Source of the DNA: Phoenicibacter congonensis | GTDB lineage: Bacteria > Actinomycetota > Coriobacteriia > Coriobacteriales > Eggerthellaceae | NCBI GenBank assembly: GCA_030530045.1 | Contig: JAUMVS010000083.1 | Coordinates: forward strand, 1 to 6,419 | Direction: 5' to 3' | DNA length: 6,419 nt | Part shown: positions 4,954-6,419 of the stretch, piece by piece | Layout of the letters: each line of letters begins with the position of its first letter | Numbering within the stretch: the stretch's first letter is position 1 | Made by a program: the position numbers and the translations under genes | Notes under the pieces: generated by a model | What the model was told of the DNA's origin: nothing | The model's database searches: none | Seen by the model: the letters and a program-made list of their open reading frames with translations, nothing else

Positions 4954-6419
4954 ATGCCAAGACGTCAAGACATTCAAAAGATTTTAGTCATTGGTTCAGG
5001 CCCAATTGTCATTGGTCAGGCGTGCGAGTTTGATTATTCGGGCGCGCAGGCTTGCAAGGTGCTCAAAGAGGACGGCTTCGATGTTGTGCTCGTGAACAGC
5101 AACCCTGCTACCATCATGACCGACCCTGAGCTTGCCTACAAAACATATGTCGAGCCAATCACAAAAGAGTTCGTTGAGAAGATTATCGCGATTGAGCGCC
5201 CTGACGCTCTGCTTCCAACGCTTGGTGGACAGACTGGCCTAAACACAGCTGTTGACCTGGCAAAAAGCGGTGTGCTTGAGAAATATGGCGTTGAGATGAT
5301 TGGTTGCGACCTTGACGCGATTGAGCGCGGCGAGGACCGCAAACTTTTCAACGAATGCATGGAAGAACTCGGCATAGAGACCGCAAGAAGCGGCTATGCC
5401 TACAGCGTCGAGGATGCGCAAAACATCGCAACTGAGCTTGGATTCCCGGTTGTTCTGCGTCCTTCATTTACACTTGGCGGCGCTGGTGGCGGCATCGCTC
5501 ACAACGCGCTCGAACTGAAATCAATCGTTACTCAAGGCATCGACCTTTCCCCAGTTGGAGAAGTTCTCGTTGAAGAGAGCATCGAGGGATGGAAAGAATA
5601 TGAGATGGAGGTCATGCGCGACACTGCTGGTAACGGCATCATCGTTTGCTCCATTGAAAACTTCGATCCAATGGGCGTGCACACTGGTGACTCAATCACA
5701 GTTGCTCCTGCGCAAACGCTTTCCGATGTTGAATACCAACGCATGCGTGTTGCTTCTCTTGCGATTCTCGAGAAGATTGGAGTTGAGACTGGCGGCTCAA
5801 ACGTTCAGTTCGCAATCAACCCGAAGAACGGCCGCATGGTCATTATCGAGATGAACCCACGCGTTAGCCGCTCTTCCGCACTTGCATCAAAAGCAACTGG
5901 CTTCCCAATTGCAAAAGCAGCTGCGAAACTCGCGGTTGGCTACACGCTCGATGAAATCACGAACGACATCACAAAAGTCACACCTGCTTGCTTTGAGCCT
6001 TCAATTGACTACTGTGTCGTAAAAGTTCCTCGCTTTGCTTTCGAGAAGTTCAACGGCACCGACGACACGCTTTCTACAAGAATGAAAGCTGTTGGCGAAA
6101 TCATGGCTATTGGCAGAACCTTTGAAGAGGCACTTGGCAAGGCACTTCGCTCGCTTGAAAACGGCAGAGCAGGCCTCATTGCTGACGGCAAAGGCTCAGC
6201 AATTGAGTCGGATGAAGACTTCCGCCGTCTCGCTTGCATTCCGAAACGCGACCGAGTTTTCTATGTCGCAGAAGCCCTGCGTGCAGGCTATTCTGTTGAT
6301 GACATTCACGGCGCAACTGGCATCGACAAATGGTTCTTGCACAGAATGGCCGACGTCGTTGCAATCGAAGAGAACATGCGCGGCCACAAGCTCGAAGAGC
6401 TCGACGCTGAAACACTTCG
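4954..6419 (+). CDS. carB: carbamoyl-phosphate synthase large subunit, 5' part
   Basis: CarB uses two ATP, bicarbonate and CarA-derived ammonia to make carbamoyl phosphate. The frame is open from ATG 4954 to the window edge: 488 full codons of a protein usually near 1,060-1,070 residues. The N-terminal carboxyphosphate domain is complete: VIGSGPIVIGQACEFDYSG (12-30), LVNSNPATIMTD (46-57), PTLGGQTGLN (88-97), RPSFTLGGAGGG (169-180, the ATP-binding glycine loop) and IEMNPRVSRSSALASKATG (298-316), where E299 and N301 are metal and nucleotide ligands. SIENFDPMGVHTGDS (233-247) is also a family signature. After about residue 400 the oligomerisation domain begins. The second ATP-grasp domain and the allosteric domain are beyond the window. 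The one-base gap to carA indicates a coupled carAB pair. No frameshift or stop is seen. Confidence 0.96.
   Translation, partial: MPRRQDIQKILVIGSGPIVIGQACEFDYSGAQACKVLKEDGFDVVLVNSNPATIMTDPELAYKTYVEPITKEFVEKIIAIERPDALLPTLGGQTGLNTAVDLAKSGVLEKYGVEMIGCDLDAIERGEDRKLFNECMEELGIETARSGYAYSVEDAQNIATELGFPVVLRPSFTLGGAGGGIAHNALELKSIVTQGIDLSPVGEVLVEESIEGWKEYEMEVMRDTAGNGIIVCSIENFDPMGVHTGDSITVAPAQTLSDVEYQRMRVASLAILEKIGVETGGSNVQFAINPKNGRMVIIEMNPRVSRSSALASKATGFPIAKAAAKLAVGYTLDEITNDITKVTPACFEPSIDYCVVKVPRFAFEKFNGTDDTLSTRMKAVGEIMAIGRTFEEALGKALRSLENGRAGLIADGKGSAIESDEDFRRLACIPKRDRVFYVAEALRAGYSVDDIHGATGIDKWFLHRMADVVAIEENMRGHKLEELDAETL

Noticed and set aside
1..6419. CRISPR arrays, insertion sequences, tRNA genes or long direct repeats
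   Set aside because: None were seen on reading. Nearly the whole window is occupied by continuous housekeeping genes with similar base composition.

Overview
The window holds the 5' part of a de novo pyrimidine (UMP) biosynthesis operon, preceded by the tail of a phospholipid-precursor gene. All genes are on the + strand: gpsA (3' part, 1-633), a 184-base AT-rich leader and promoter region (634-817), then pyrR, pyrB, pyrC, carA and the first 488 codons of carB, which runs off the right edge. Coding density is very high and the only sizeable gap is the pyr leader. I see no mobile element, CRISPR array, tRNA or rRNA.

The organism looks like a bacterium of the Actinobacteria/Firmicutes type. 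The order pyrR-pyrB-pyrC-carA-carB, leader control by an RNA-binding PyrR, and frequent TTG starts fit both groups. Moderate G+C in the genes (around half, by eye), an actinobacterial flavour to PyrB and a long CarA make me lean to a low-GC actinobacterium of the Coriobacteriia type. This is inference and not secure.

The genes work together as follows. CarA and CarB make carbamoyl phosphate from glutamine, bicarbonate and ATP. PyrB joins it to aspartate, and PyrC closes the ring to dihydroorotate. PyrR senses uridine nucleotides and binds the leader RNA to turn the operon down. A clear PyrR-binding stem-loop (702-737) lies at the predicted 5' end of the transcript. No G+C-rich terminator is visible between it and pyrR. 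Instead, a CU-rich tract (786-793) can pair either with the pyrR Shine-Dalgarno or with the AGAGAG of the PyrR loop, which suggests translational rather than terminator-based control. Gene junctions are tight (11 bases, a 17-base overlap, a contact or near contact, 1 base), so translation is probably coupled through the operon.

The most unusual points are this possible PyrR-operated ribosome-binding-site switch, and the start of carA. No ATG, GTG or TTG lies in frame upstream of a GTG at 3657, yet conserved CarA residues are encoded upstream of it. That points to a rare start codon, for example ATT at 3594 touching the pyrC stop, or to a sequence error. Otherwise the region is a conventional housekeeping operon and I do not see a wholly new system.
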